From contig DASQMX010000026.1 in NCBI GenBank assembly GCA_035645275.1, positions 496,001-560,000 on the forward strand: a DNA stretch of 64,000 nucleotides, given 5' to 3'. Below, in pieces: positions 17,633 through 27,060 of the stretch. The DNA is from Paranoxybacillus sp035645275. GTDB taxonomy: Bacteria; Bacillota; Bacilli; Bacillales; Anoxybacillaceae. The translations under genes were made by a program, and so were the position numbers. Each line of letters starts with the position of its first letter. The stretch's first letter is position 1. Below the pieces are notes generated by a model, which was given only the letters and a program-made list of their open reading frames with translations, made no database searches and was not told the DNA's origin.

Positions 17633-17832
17633 AATTTTTCAAAAAATAGTAAAAAAAATAAGTATTTCAAGAATTTTCACCAAAAATCTCTGACATTCGA
17701 CGAAATTAGGTGTTTGACAAGTTTTTATTTATTTCTGTTTGTCGAAAAATCTTTTCACTCCTATTTTAAATGAATTTACATCAAATATCTATGCAAAATT
17801 CGGTAAATCATTTCCTTTTTTTCTCCATAACA

Positions 17833-17862
17833 AAAAAGCGAGCTATGATCAGCTCGCTTTTT
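17833..17862 (-). terminator. Terminator of spoIVB
   Basis: AAAAAGCGAGCT / AGCTCGCTTTTT hairpin overlapping the spoIVB stop, separating it from spo0A. Confidence 0.85.
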
Positions 17863-19138
17863 GTGCAGAGTTTGCATAAATATCAATTCCTGCTTCATTT
17901 AACATCCATTCAATATGAACCCCATATCCAGAAGTCGGGTCATTCACAAATACATGGGTGACTGCCCCAATTAATTTTCCATCTTGGATAATCGGGCTTC
18001 CGCTCATCCCTTGTACAATTCCGCCTGTTTTCTTTAATAGACGCGGATCCGTTACTTTAATAACAATTCCTTTTGTTGCCGGAAATTTTTGTGGCACTGT
18101 ACTGACAATCTCAATATCAAATTCTTCGACTTTATCGTCTTCCACAACTGTTAAAATTTTCGCTTTTCCTTCTTTCACTTGATGAGATAAAGCAATTGGA
18201 ATCGCTTTATCTAATACACCATTCTGAATCGGTTTTGATAACGTTCCAAATATCCCAAACGGACTGTTATTGGTAATGTTTCCTATTACTTCCTTATCGC
18301 TTGAAAATCTCGCTAATTTTTCCCCAGGATTTCCCGTACTTCCTTTCTCAATTGAAGTAACCATTGATTTCATAATCTGTCCATCCTCAACAACAATGGG
18401 CTTTTTCGTATCCATATCGGAAATGACGTGGCCAAGAGCACCGTATTTTTTAGAGATAGGATCATAAAACGTCATTGTTCCAATTCCAGCAGCGGAATCT
18501 CGAATATATAAACCGATGCGATAAGCGTGATCGTGTTTGTCTTTTAGTGGAATTAATTGCGTTTCAAATGTACGATTGTCGCGAGAAATTTCTAAGTTTA
18601 GCGGCTTTCCATTTTTTCCTGATTTTTGAATGAATGGTGAGACATCGCTCATATTTTTAATTTTCTTTCCATTAATTTTTGTAATCATATCACCGACTTG
18701 GATTCCGGCAATTTCTCCTGGAGACTTTTTTCCTTGTTCTGTCTCAACAAGGTGGTGTCCAACAACAAGAACTCCTAAAGTATTTAATTTAACCCCGATG
18801 GATTGTCCTCCAGGAATTACTTTATATTTAGACAGCACTTTAACATTTACTTGTTTGACTGGTAAGCCAGCCATTTGTAATATCATATCGTCTTCACCGC
18901 TTTCTTTGGCTTGAATGGAAAGCGATTGACTTTGTTCATTAACTTCAACAGAAGGCTGATTGCTTTTTACGCTTGCTTGGACTGGAAGCGCGGAAGTGAA
19001 ACGCACTGTTTCGCCTTCAAACATAACAAGCTGCTTCGGTATGCGAATATAGTCTTTTATTGGCTTGGATAAGCCAATGGCAATTAACGAAACAAGGAGA
19101 AATGCACCTATTACTTTTCTTATCGTCTCTGCGTTCAA
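17849..19138 (-). CDS. spoIVB: SpoIVB sporulation signalling serine peptidase
   Basis: A 429-aa S55-family protease. In the known pathway it is secreted from the forespore and cleaves SpoIVFA to trigger pro-sigma-K processing. It has an uncleaved N-terminal membrane helix (residues 8-25) and a PDZ domain (about 100-190, PGEIAGIQVGDMITKINGKKI). The peptidase domain has catalytic Ser in VQGMSGSPIIQDGK (about residue 379). The start is TTG 19138 after GAGGAGAG, a rather long spacing. It is flanked by recN upstream and spo0A downstream, as in B. subtilis. Confidence 0.95.
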   Translation of the reverse strand: MNAETIRKVIGAFLLVSLIAIGLSKPIKDYIRIPKQLVMFEGETVRFTSALPVQASVKSNQPSVEVNEQSQSLSIQAKESGEDDMILQMAGLPVKQVNVKVLSKYKVIPGGQSIGVKLNTLGVLVVGHHLVETEQGKKSPGEIAGIQVGDMITKINGKKIKNMSDVSPFIQKSGKNGKPLNLEISRDNRTFETQLIPLKDKHDHAYRIGLYIRDSAAGIGTMTFYDPISKKYGALGHVISDMDTKKPIVVEDGQIMKSMVTSIEKGSTGNPGEKLARFSSDKEVIGNITNNSPFGIFGTLSKPIQNGVLDKAIPIALSHQVKEGKAKILTVVEDDKVEEFDIEIVSTVPQKFPATKGIVIKVTDPRLLKKTGGIVQGMSGSPIIQDGKLIGAVTHVFVNDPTSGYGVHIEWMLNEAGIDIYANSAQKAS

Positions 19139-19237
19139 ACTTTTTCACTCTCCTCGCTCCCACCTACACCTTCGGTAAATTTGGCTACAGTTTTAATTTT
19201 GCCTTAATCTAATTAAATATAATCGTTTTTACAACAA

Positions 19238-19262
19238 AAAAAGCTACCCATAATGGATAGCC
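19238..19262 (-). terminator. Terminator of recN
   Basis: GGCTATCCAT / ATGGGTAGC imperfect hairpin followed by a seven-T run on the minus strand, directly after the recN stop. Confidence 0.8.
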
Positions 19263-19264
19263 TT

Positions 19265-20986
19265 TCATTGTTTGATTTTTGTTGCTAATTCAAGCAGTTC
19301 TTTCGCATGTTCTTTTGTTAAATCTGTAATTTCAACCCCTGAAATCATCCGGCCAATTTCTTTAATTTTTTCTTCCTCAGACAATACTTTGACAGAAGTT
19401 TTTGTACGATTATCCACCGTTTCTTTTGAAATGAACAGATGCGTATCAGCCATGGCTGCTACCTGCGGCAAGTGTGAGATGCAAAGCACTTGTGAATTAA
19501 CAGAAACGCGGTAAATTTTTTCGGCAATTGCTTGAGCAACTCGGCCACTTACACCCGTATCCACCTCATCGAAAATAATCGACGTAACTCCTTGATGCTT
19601 TGAAAAAATGCTCTTCATTGCCAGCATAATCCGTGAAAGCTCGCCACCTGAAGCAACCTTCGCCAGAGGTTTGAGCGGCTCTCCAACATTGGTCGAAATA
19701 TAAAATTCAATGATATCGACACCGTCACGATGAAATTTTACTGGAATGCCGTCAAGCAACGGATCGTCGATCGAACCTTCCCGCTTTGTAAAAACGATAT
19801 CAAAGCGGGTTTTCTCCATGTATAAATCTTTCAGCTCTTGATGAATGCTATCAATAAGAATTTTTGCATATTTCTTGCGCACGTTTGTGACATTTTTCGC
19901 TTCAATTAATAAATCTTCGGTTACAGATTCAAGCTCTTTTTGCAATTTATGAATATGACTGTCACGATGCTGGATTGTATCAATTTCTTCTGCAATTTTT
20001 TCGGCATATTCAAGAATATCGGAAACAGTGCGGCCATATTTTCGTTTTAGATGGTTGATTTCATTTAGACGACTTTCAATAAAATCAAGACGTTCTGGAT
20101 CATATTCGAGTTGCTCAAGTTGATCGCGAAGCTTATAGGCCGTTTCTTCCATTAAATAGTAGCTGTTAGAAATGGTTTCATACGCTTCTTTTAAAGTGGG
20201 ATCCATATCCATGACATCATCTAAATGGCTCATTGCCAATCCAATCCAATCAAGACCGCGCTGTTCACCAAATAAGGCTTCATAACTATTTTTTAGCGCT
20301 TGATATATTTTCTGGAAGTTCATGATTTTTACTTTTTCTTCCATCAACTCTTCATCTTCATTCGGCTTTAACTGTGCTTTTTGAATCTCGTCTAATTGGA
20401 ATGTGAGCAAATCAAGACGATGAGCCATTTGCTGTTCGTTTTCGTTCAGCTTTTGTAACTGTTTTTTCAGCTGTTCATATTTTTTATATACCGCTTGATA
20501 TTCTTCAAGAGCCGAAGCAATTTCGCTGCCACCATATTGGTCTAGTAACGGAAGATGTTTTTCCGGGTCCATCAGTTCTTGATGTTCGTGCTGGCCGTGA
20601 ATGTCAACAAGTGTGGCGCCAATTTCCCGTAACACGGCAATCGTGACAAGTTTGCCATTGACGCGGCATACACTCTTGCCGTGAACAGAGATTTCCCGAC
20701 GTAGCACGACCATCCCTTCGCTAATATCAATGCCAAATTCCGCACACTTTTCATAGCACGGATGTGTTTCATCCTCTAATAAAAACAATCCTTCAATTTC
20801 CGCTTTCGTTTCCCCATAACGAACAAATTCTGCGGAACCGCGTCCGCCGACAAGCAGGTGGATAGCATCGATAATAATGGATTTTCCTGCTCCTGTTTCC
20901 CCTGTCAAAACGGTTAAGCCCTTTTCAAAAGAAATGGAAAGTGTTTCAATAATGGCAAAATTTTTAATTGATAATTCTGCTAGCAA
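19265..20986 (-). CDS. recN: DNA repair protein RecN
   Basis: A 573-aa SMC-like ATPase acting early in double-strand-break repair. It has Walker A GETGAGKS at residues 29-36, a central coiled-coil rich in Glu/Lys/Leu (about 150-370), the ABC signature SGGELSR, and Walker B IIFDEVDTGVSG near residue 470. Length and domain order match the family. It follows ahrC by 18 nt, the conserved order. Confidence 0.95.
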   Translation of the reverse strand: MLAELSIKNFAIIETLSISFEKGLTVLTGETGAGKSIIIDAIHLLVGGRGSAEFVRYGETKAEIEGLFLLEDETHPCYEKCAEFGIDISEGMVVLRREISVHGKSVCRVNGKLVTIAVLREIGATLVDIHGQHEHQELMDPEKHLPLLDQYGGSEIASALEEYQAVYKKYEQLKKQLQKLNENEQQMAHRLDLLTFQLDEIQKAQLKPNEDEELMEEKVKIMNFQKIYQALKNSYEALFGEQRGLDWIGLAMSHLDDVMDMDPTLKEAYETISNSYYLMEETAYKLRDQLEQLEYDPERLDFIESRLNEINHLKRKYGRTVSDILEYAEKIAEEIDTIQHRDSHIHKLQKELESVTEDLLIEAKNVTNVRKKYAKILIDSIHQELKDLYMEKTRFDIVFTKREGSIDDPLLDGIPVKFHRDGVDIIEFYISTNVGEPLKPLAKVASGGELSRIMLAMKSIFSKHQGVTSIIFDEVDTGVSGRVAQAIAEKIYRVSVNSQVLCISHLPQVAAMADTHLFISKETVDNRTKTSVKVLSEEEKIKEIGRMISGVEITDLTKEHAKELLELATKIKQ

Positions 20987-21004
20987 TGTGGAATCACACC
21001 TCTT

Positions 21005-21457
21005 TTATAACATTTCTAGCAAGCGTTTCGAAATGGTTTCTGTATCCTCCGGGGTACGGCAAATGATTAAACATGTATCATCTCCACAAATCGTGCCGAT
21101 AATTTCATCCCAATCAAGGTTATCAAGCAAAACGCCAATCGCATGGGCGTTTCCCGGTAATGTTTTCATGACTAATAAATGACCGGCTCCGTCAAGTTTC
21201 ACAAAGGCATCCATAAGCGCCCGCTTTAATTTTTGCAATGGATTAAATCGTTGTTGGTCCACCGGCAAACTGTATTTATATCGCCCGTCCGCCATCGGCA
21301 CTTTTACAAGATGCAATTCTTTAATATCTCTCGATACGGTTGCCTGCGTGACGTTAAAGCCTGCTTGTTTTAGCATATCCACTAATTCGTCTTGCGTTTC
21401 AATCTCATGGTTTGTAATAATTTCACGAATTTTAATATGTCTTTGCACCTTATTCAA
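21005..21457 (-). CDS. ahrC: Arginine repressor/activator
   Basis: A 150-aa ArgR/AhrC regulator. The N-terminal winged helix (DELVDMLKQAGFNVTQATVSRDIKELHLVK) binds ARG boxes. The C-terminal domain (LPGNAHAIGVLLDN, GTICGDDTCLIICR) forms hexamers and binds arginine. I choose TTG 21457 (MNKVQRHIKIRE, like the B. subtilis N-terminus) with GAGGTG 5 nt upstream, over the GTG at 21466. It represses arginine synthesis and activates catabolism. Confidence 0.95.
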   Translation of the reverse strand: MNKVQRHIKIREIITNHEIETQDELVDMLKQAGFNVTQATVSRDIKELHLVKVPMADGRYKYSLPVDQQRFNPLQKLKRALMDAFVKLDGAGHLLVMKTLPGNAHAIGVLLDNLDWDEIIGTICGDDTCLIICRTPEDTETISKRLLEML

Positions 21458-21553
21458 ATTCAACACCTCGCAATCTGAATCGAAAACCCATTCATACCTT
21501 CTTATTTATTATGATAATCATTCGGAAACATCTATACAATGTAGGATACCCAT

Positions 21554-21588
21554 AAAAGCGGGAATAACGTTGCTGTTATTCCCGCTTT
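21554..21588 (-). terminator. Terminator at the end of yqxC
   Basis: AAAGCGGGAATAAC / GTTATTCCCGCTTT, a perfect 14-bp stem overlapping the yqxC stop, ahead of ahrC. Confidence 0.85.
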
Positions 21589-22421
21589 GTTGTTTCGTTT
21601 GTTTTTAATTGTCGATGTGCTTCAGCTACAATTTTTTGCGGATGAAATGCTAACAAGTTTTCTCCACGCTCTTTCCCTCCGCTCCAGCGAAGATGAAGCA
21701 AAAACTCAATGTTTCCGTCTCCGCCCGTAATTGGAGAATACGATAAATCAACAACATCATAGCCTTCATGAATTGCAAAATCGATAATCTCTTCAAGCAC
21801 CTTCTCATGAACTTTCGCGTCACGAACAATCCCTTTTTTGCCTACAAACTCTTTTCCGGCTTCAAATTGCGGTTTTACTAATGCGACAACATCACTCCCG
21901 GAAACGAGCACCGTTTTAAGCACAGGCAAGATGAGTTTAAGCGAGATGAACGACACATCAATTGTCGCAAATTCGGGAAGCCCTTTTGTAAAATCCGCCG
22001 GCGTTGCGTAACGGAAATTCATTCGTTCCATGACAACAACCCGTTCATCTTGGCGAAGCTTCCACGCTAATTGGTTATAACCGACATCAAGCGCATACGA
22101 CATTTTTACTCCATGCTGTAACGCACAATCGGTAAAACCGCCAGTTGATGCGCCAATATCAAGCATAATTTTGTTTTTAATATCAAGCTGGAATGTCTTT
22201 AATGCTTTTTCAAGCTTCAGTCCGCCGCGGCTGACATACGGTAAAACATCACCCTTAACGGTAAGCGGTATATCAACCGGTACTTTTTCACCAGGCTTGT
22301 CTAAACGCATTTCATTTGAATAGACAAGCCCTGCCATAATCGCGCGTTTTGCTTTTTCACGTGATTCTGCCAAGCCGCGCTCTACTAATAATACATCTAA
22401 TCGTTCTTTCTTCGTTTTCAT
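21576..22421 (-). CDS. yqxC: TlyA-family rRNA 2'-O-methyltransferase (YqxC)
   Basis: A 281-aa protein with an N-terminal S4 RNA-binding domain (KERLDVLLVERGLAESREKAK) and an FtsJ-like SAM methyltransferase domain (MLDIGASTGGFTDCALQHG, VVALVKPQFEAGKE). TlyA homologues methylate ribosomal RNA; the old haemolysin name is not supported by enzymology. It follows dxs by 3 nt, suggesting coupling. Confidence 0.9.
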   Translation of the reverse strand: MKTKKERLDVLLVERGLAESREKAKRAIMAGLVYSNEMRLDKPGEKVPVDIPLTVKGDVLPYVSRGGLKLEKALKTFQLDIKNKIMLDIGASTGGFTDCALQHGVKMSYALDVGYNQLAWKLRQDERVVVMERMNFRYATPADFTKGLPEFATIDVSFISLKLILPVLKTVLVSGSDVVALVKPQFEAGKEFVGKKGIVRDAKVHEKVLEEIIDFAIHEGYDVVDLSYSPITGGDGNIEFLLHLRWSGGKERGENLLAFHPQKIVAEAHRQLKTNETTKRE

Positions 22422-22424
22422 ACC

Positions 22425-24317
22425 TCATGCCCTTTTTTGTTTTCTTGGTATCATAGTTTGTATACGTTCAATCACATGTGCAGTTGTTAAACCGATTTCT
22501 TGTAATAATTCTTTGACGCTGCCATGTTCAATAAAGCGGTCTGGAATGCCCATTCGGTCAATAACAGCATGATGATAACCTTGATCGTGAGCAAACTCAA
22601 GAACCGCACTGCCGAATCCACCTTGCAGCACTGCTTCTTCAATCGTTAAAATCGGCATATTCGTTTGTAAAATTTCATGCAGCATTTTTTCATCCATCGG
22701 TTTAATAAATCTAGCGTTGACCACTTTGACTGAAATATTTTCTTTTGCCAGCTTTTCCGCTGCTTCTAGCGCCATTGGAATCGTCGTACCGAACGTTAAA
22801 ATAGCAATATCTCGCCCTTCACGCAATACTTCCCATGTGCCGATTGGAATTTGCTTCAATTCCTTATCTAACTTGACGCCAAGACCATTACCGCGCGGGA
22901 AGCGAAGCGCAATTGGACCATCATCGTATTTAATGGCGGTATATACCATATGCTGGCCTTCATTTTCATCTTTCGGCATCATTAATACAATATTTGGCAA
23001 ATGACGTAAAAAAGCAATATCAAATACACCTTGGTGCGTTTCTCCATCAGCGCCAACTAAACCAGCCCGGTCAATGCCAAAAAAGACGTTTAAGTTTTGC
23101 CGGCATACATCATGGACAACTTGGTCGTATGCCCGCTGTAAAAATGTTGAATAAATCGCTAAAAACGGTTTCATTCCTTGCGTTGCAAGTCCCGCCGCCA
23201 ATGTTGTCGCATGCTGCTCAGCAATGCCAACATCATACATGCGATCTGGAAACTCACTCGCAAATCCTTCCAGCTTTGAACCAACTGGCATTGCTGGAGT
23301 AATCGCTACAATCCGGTCGTCTTCACGGGCTAATTTACGTACCGTTTCACTGATGAGTTCACTCCATGCTGGTGGTGCATTGACAGGCTTAACGAAATCG
23401 CCTGTTTCAATTTTATATGGCCCCGTGCCATGCCACGTTCCGACTTTATCGTTCTCAGCTGGGCGATAGCCTTTTCCTTTTTTCGTAATGACATGCAACA
23501 GTACTGGACCTTTTGTTTTCTTGGCATAATGCAAGTTCTCGAGCAGATCGTCAAAATTATGACCATCCACTGGTCCGAAATAAGTAAATCCTAATTCTTC
23601 AAAAAATACACCAGAAACAAGCAAGTATTTGAGGCTGTCTTTAATGCGTTCGGCTGTCGCAGCAAGCTTGCCACCGACTGCCGGAATTTTTTTTAAAAGC
23701 ATCTCAAGTTCATCTTTCACCCAGCGATATTTGCCGGCAGTGCGCAAGCGGCCAAGCACATTATGAAGGGCACCGACATTCGGAGCAATCGACATTTCAT
23801 TATCGTTTAATACGACAATCATATCTTTCTTTTCATGCCCAATATGGTTCAATGCCTCAAGAGCCATGCCGCCCGTTAACGCTCCATCGCCAATAATCGG
23901 GATAATGTATTCATTCGTTCCCTTTAAATCGCGGGCGATTGCCATTCCCATCGCTGCTGAGAGCGATGTCGAACTATGTCCGGTTTCCCATACATCATGT
24001 TCGCTTTCGCTCCGCTTGGGAAAGCCGCACAATCCTTTATATTGGCGAAGTGTATCAAATTCACAGGCCCGTCCTGTTAAAATTTTATGAACATACGATT
24101 GATGGCCAACATCCCATAAAAATTTATCTTTCGGACTGTCAAACACTTTATGAAGCGCAATCGTAAGCTCCACTACTCCTAAATTCGGACCGATATGTCC
24201 ACCTGTTTTCGATAGCTTTTCAATGAGAAATTGACGAATATCGGCACTTAGTTGAACAAGCTCTTCCGTAGACATTGATTTTAAAAAACGCGGATTTTCA
24301 ATCTTCGTTACGTCCAA
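22425..24317 (-). CDS. dxs: 1-deoxy-D-xylulose-5-phosphate synthase
   Basis: A 630-aa thiamine-diphosphate enzyme condensing pyruvate and glyceraldehyde 3-phosphate, the first step of the MEP isoprenoid pathway. Segments SGGH-type SKTGGHIGPNLGVVELT, GDGALTGGMALEALN (ThDP/Mg) and the transketolase-like YDVGIAEQHATTLAAGLA are intact. The start is TTG 24317 with only a weak ribosome site. It lies downstream of ispA, separated by a hairpin terminator. Confidence 0.95.
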   Translation of the reverse strand: MDVTKIENPRFLKSMSTEELVQLSADIRQFLIEKLSKTGGHIGPNLGVVELTIALHKVFDSPKDKFLWDVGHQSYVHKILTGRACEFDTLRQYKGLCGFPKRSESEHDVWETGHSSTSLSAAMGMAIARDLKGTNEYIIPIIGDGALTGGMALEALNHIGHEKKDMIVVLNDNEMSIAPNVGALHNVLGRLRTAGKYRWVKDELEMLLKKIPAVGGKLAATAERIKDSLKYLLVSGVFFEELGFTYFGPVDGHNFDDLLENLHYAKKTKGPVLLHVITKKGKGYRPAENDKVGTWHGTGPYKIETGDFVKPVNAPPAWSELISETVRKLAREDDRIVAITPAMPVGSKLEGFASEFPDRMYDVGIAEQHATTLAAGLATQGMKPFLAIYSTFLQRAYDQVVHDVCRQNLNVFFGIDRAGLVGADGETHQGVFDIAFLRHLPNIVLMMPKDENEGQHMVYTAIKYDDGPIALRFPRGNGLGVKLDKELKQIPIGTWEVLREGRDIAILTFGTTIPMALEAAEKLAKENISVKVVNARFIKPMDEKMLHEILQTNMPILTIEEAVLQGGFGSAVLEFAHDQGYHHAVIDRMGIPDRFIEHGSVKELLQEIGLTTAHVIERIQTMIPRKQKRA

Positions 24318-24480
24318 ACGAGATCACTCGCTTTCATCTCATACTTTGTTACGTGCTGGTATAGTACAGGTATATCTATTATTATACATGTAAATATGGA
24401 AACACATGAATAAAAAACCGTCTATTCCCCACAATTTCCAACGAGAAAAGTGTAGCGCAAACACCTCAAGGCGAAAAAAG

Positions 24481-24510
24481 AGCCGCTCACACAATAAGTG
24501 TAACGGCTTT
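24481..24510 (-). terminator. Terminator between ispA and dxs
   Basis: AAAGCCGTTACAC / GTGTGAGCGGCT imperfect hairpin followed by TTTTTT on the minus strand, 70 nt after the ispA stop. Confidence 0.75.
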
Positions 24511-24581
24511 ACAGAAGGCACTTTCACCTAATTTATAAATATACCACAAAAGAAGTGAATCGACAATGAATGACCAATTTC

Positions 24582-25463
24582 TTAATGATCGCGTGTGGCA
24601 ATTAAATCGCAAATGTAATGAAGCACTTCGTCAGCAATTTGTGCTTCCTGTAAATAACGTTTTGCTTCCTCAATGTGATAAGTTAATTTTTCTTTTGCGC
24701 CGTCAAGCGTTAGAAGAGATGGATATGTGACCTTTTTGTTTTCGATGTCACTTCCGACCGGTTTGCCGATTTTCTCTTCTGATCCTTCAATGTCAAGAAT
24801 ATCATCGCGAATTTGAAAAGCAAGTCCTAAATGGTAGGCAAACTGGCTTAGCTGTCTGATTTGCTGCTCAGACGCTCCGGCTAATATCGCACCGGCTATA
24901 ATGCTGTACTGTAACATTCTGCCCGTTTTGTTTTGATGAATATATTCAAGTTCGTCTAAAGATAGCTGCTTACCTTCCCCTTGCATATCCGCCACTTGAC
25001 CTGCGACCATTCCTTCAGGTCCCGCTGCTTTCGCTAGTTCGCTAATCAATTTTATTTTCATTTCTGCCGTCACATCTTGGTGATTCATCTCAGCAATGAC
25101 TTGAAAGCTGTATGTCAAAAGTCCATCTCCGGCCAATATCGCCATCGCTTCTCCAAACACTTTATGGTTCGTCGGTTTTCCGCGGCGCAAATCATCATTA
25201 TCCATACTTGGCAAGTCATCGTGGATGAGCGAATAAGTATGAATCATTTCAATCGCACACGCCACAGGCAAACCTAATTCCACTTCTTTGCCAAAAGCCT
25301 TTAATGTTGCAAGCAGCAGGAGCGGGCGAATGCGCTTTCCGCCCGCTTCAAGCGAATACATCATTGCTTGTTTGATGATTTCCGGAGCATTCAGATGTTT
25401 TACATATAAAGGAAGCTGTTTATCAACAAGCTGTTTATTTTCCCGTAAAAATTGTTCTACCAA
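24582..25463 (-). CDS. ispA: Farnesyl diphosphate synthase (polyprenyl synthase)
   Basis: A 293-aa trans-prenyltransferase elongating DMAPP with IPP. It has the first Asp-rich motif DDLPSMDND near residue 85 with two residues between the Asp pairs (FPP-type), the second motif RDDILDIEG near 222, and KTGRML between them. The start is TTG 25463 with AGGAGGAG 6 nt upstream. It follows xseB by 3 nt in the xseA-xseB-ispA string. Confidence 0.92.
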   Translation of the reverse strand: MVEQFLRENKQLVDKQLPLYVKHLNAPEIIKQAMMYSLEAGGKRIRPLLLLATLKAFGKEVELGLPVACAIEMIHTYSLIHDDLPSMDNDDLRRGKPTNHKVFGEAMAILAGDGLLTYSFQVIAEMNHQDVTAEMKIKLISELAKAAGPEGMVAGQVADMQGEGKQLSLDELEYIHQNKTGRMLQYSIIAGAILAGASEQQIRQLSQFAYHLGLAFQIRDDILDIEGSEEKIGKPVGSDIENKKVTYPSLLTLDGAKEKLTYHIEEAKRYLQEAQIADEVLHYICDLIATRDH

Positions 25464-25466
25464 CGT

Positions 25467-25697
25467 TTACTCCTCCTGAAACGCAAACGGCTCTAACTCT
25501 CCGTCTTCCCGCAAAATATATTCCATTTGTTTTTCAACATGCTGCAGTTTGTCATGGCAAAGTTTCGAAAGCCGCATTCCTTCTTGAAAAAAAGAAATTG
25601 CTTTTTCAAGAGGTACATCGCCTTCTTCAAGTTTTTCGACGATTTCCTCAAGCTGTGCCATCGCTTCTTCAAATGTTAGTTCTTTTTCTTCACTCAT
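25467..25697 (-). CDS. xseB: Exodeoxyribonuclease VII small subunit
   Basis: A 76-aa, mostly helical acidic protein (LTFEEAMAQLEEIVEKLEEGD, LEKAISFFQEGMRL), the small subunit that wraps the XseA stalk. ATG 25697 (MSEEKELTF) has GAGG upstream. The longer frame to 25745 overlaps xseA heavily and is unlikely. It lies between xseA and ispA. Confidence 0.93.
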   Translation of the reverse strand: MSEEKELTFEEAMAQLEEIVEKLEEGDVPLEKAISFFQEGMRLSKLCHDKLQHVEKQMEYILREDGELEPFAFQEE

Positions 25698-25701
25698 GTA
25701 G

Positions 25702-27045
25702 TTATACCTCCTCAATACCCCACACTTGGCAATCAAGATAACCATCTTGCAGGCGCACTTTAATAGAATCGCCAGGTCCGAGTTGATGAACGCTTTTTAC
25801 AAGCTGTTGTTTCTCATCATAAACTAAACTGTAACCACGTTCCATAATTTTTAATGGACTTAATACTTGCAATTTTGATAATAGAGAAGTAAACAGCAAT
25901 TGTTTTTGTTTGAAAATCGTTTGCATTTCTCTTTCTAGCGACTTGGTGAGCACTTGTTGTTTTTCGGCTGCTTTTTTCAATTTTTCGGCCGGGTGATGTT
26001 TTTGTAAATGAAGATCATATTGCTGCCAGCGTTCGCGTTTTTGTTCAATGAGCCGCATCGTTTGCCGCTCCAGCCGCTCCATTAACATATCAAGCTGCTG
26101 TTCTTTTTGCTCATATAGCTTTTTTGGATAGCGAAACGCATATGATTTCTGAACTCTCACAAGACGTTCAGATTCATATGTTATCTTCTCTTTCATGGCG
26201 CGAATTAAGCGGACTTTCCGCTGCGCTAACCGTTCAAGCAATTCCGTTAAATGCGGCACTGCCAATTCAGCTGCTCCCGTCGGTGTTGGTGCTCGCAAAT
26301 CAGCCACAAAATCGGCAATCGTGAAATCCGTTTCATGACCGACGGCGGAAATGATGGGTACGTTAGAAGCAAAAATCGCTCGAGCAACACTTTCTTCATT
26401 AAAAGCCCATAGCTCTTCAATGGAGCCACCGCCCCGGCCAACGATGAGCACATCTAAATAGCCAAGTTCGTTCGCCTTCTCAATCGAACGCACAATGGAA
26501 GGGGCTGCTTGCTCACCTTGAACGAGCGTCGGCAGCAAGATGACTTTCGCAATTGGATAACGGCGGCGAATGGTTGTCATAATATCACGAATCGCTGCTC
26601 CTGTCGGTGAAGTAACAACACCAACATAACGCGGAAACTTCGGAATTGGCTTTTTATGCTCTGGAGAAAATAATCCTTCTTCTTCGAGACGCTTTTTCAA
26701 TTGCTCGTATGCCAAATATAAATTGCCGATGCCCTCCGGCTGCATTTCTTTGACATACACTTGATAGTTGCCGCTTGGTTCATAGACGGAAATCTCACCG
26801 CGTACCAGCACTTTCATGCCGTTTTCCGGACGAAACGCTAAATATCGATTATATCCAGCAAACATAACCGCCTGAATGCGGGCATTTTCATCTTTGAGTG
26901 TAAAATACATATGACCGCGCGTGTGATAGGTAAAGTTCGAAATTTCTCCTTTAATCCATAAATCTTGTAAATGCGGGTCAACTTCAAACTTACGCTTAAT
27001 GTATTTCGTAAGAGCTGTCACTGTTACGTATTTAATGTCTGCCAC
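25702..27045 (-). CDS. xseA: Exodeoxyribonuclease VII large subunit
   Basis: A 447-aa single-strand exonuclease subunit. The N-terminal OB fold (LQDLWIKGEISNFTYHTRGHMYFTLKD) is followed by the catalytic domain (VGVVTSPTGAAIRDIMTTIRRR, VGRGGGSIEELWAFNEE, ISAVGHETDFTIADFVAD), a long coiled coil (about 260-390) and the C-terminal segment. It lies 15 nt after folD and just before xseB. Confidence 0.95.
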   Translation of the reverse strand: MADIKYVTVTALTKYIKRKFEVDPHLQDLWIKGEISNFTYHTRGHMYFTLKDENARIQAVMFAGYNRYLAFRPENGMKVLVRGEISVYEPSGNYQVYVKEMQPEGIGNLYLAYEQLKKRLEEEGLFSPEHKKPIPKFPRYVGVVTSPTGAAIRDIMTTIRRRYPIAKVILLPTLVQGEQAAPSIVRSIEKANELGYLDVLIVGRGGGSIEELWAFNEESVARAIFASNVPIISAVGHETDFTIADFVADLRAPTPTGAAELAVPHLTELLERLAQRKVRLIRAMKEKITYESERLVRVQKSYAFRYPKKLYEQKEQQLDMLMERLERQTMRLIEQKRERWQQYDLHLQKHHPAEKLKKAAEKQQVLTKSLEREMQTIFKQKQLLFTSLLSKLQVLSPLKIMERGYSLVYDEKQQLVKSVHQLGPGDSIKVRLQDGYLDCQVWGIEEV

Positions 27046-27060
27046 TGAGAAAACCCCCGC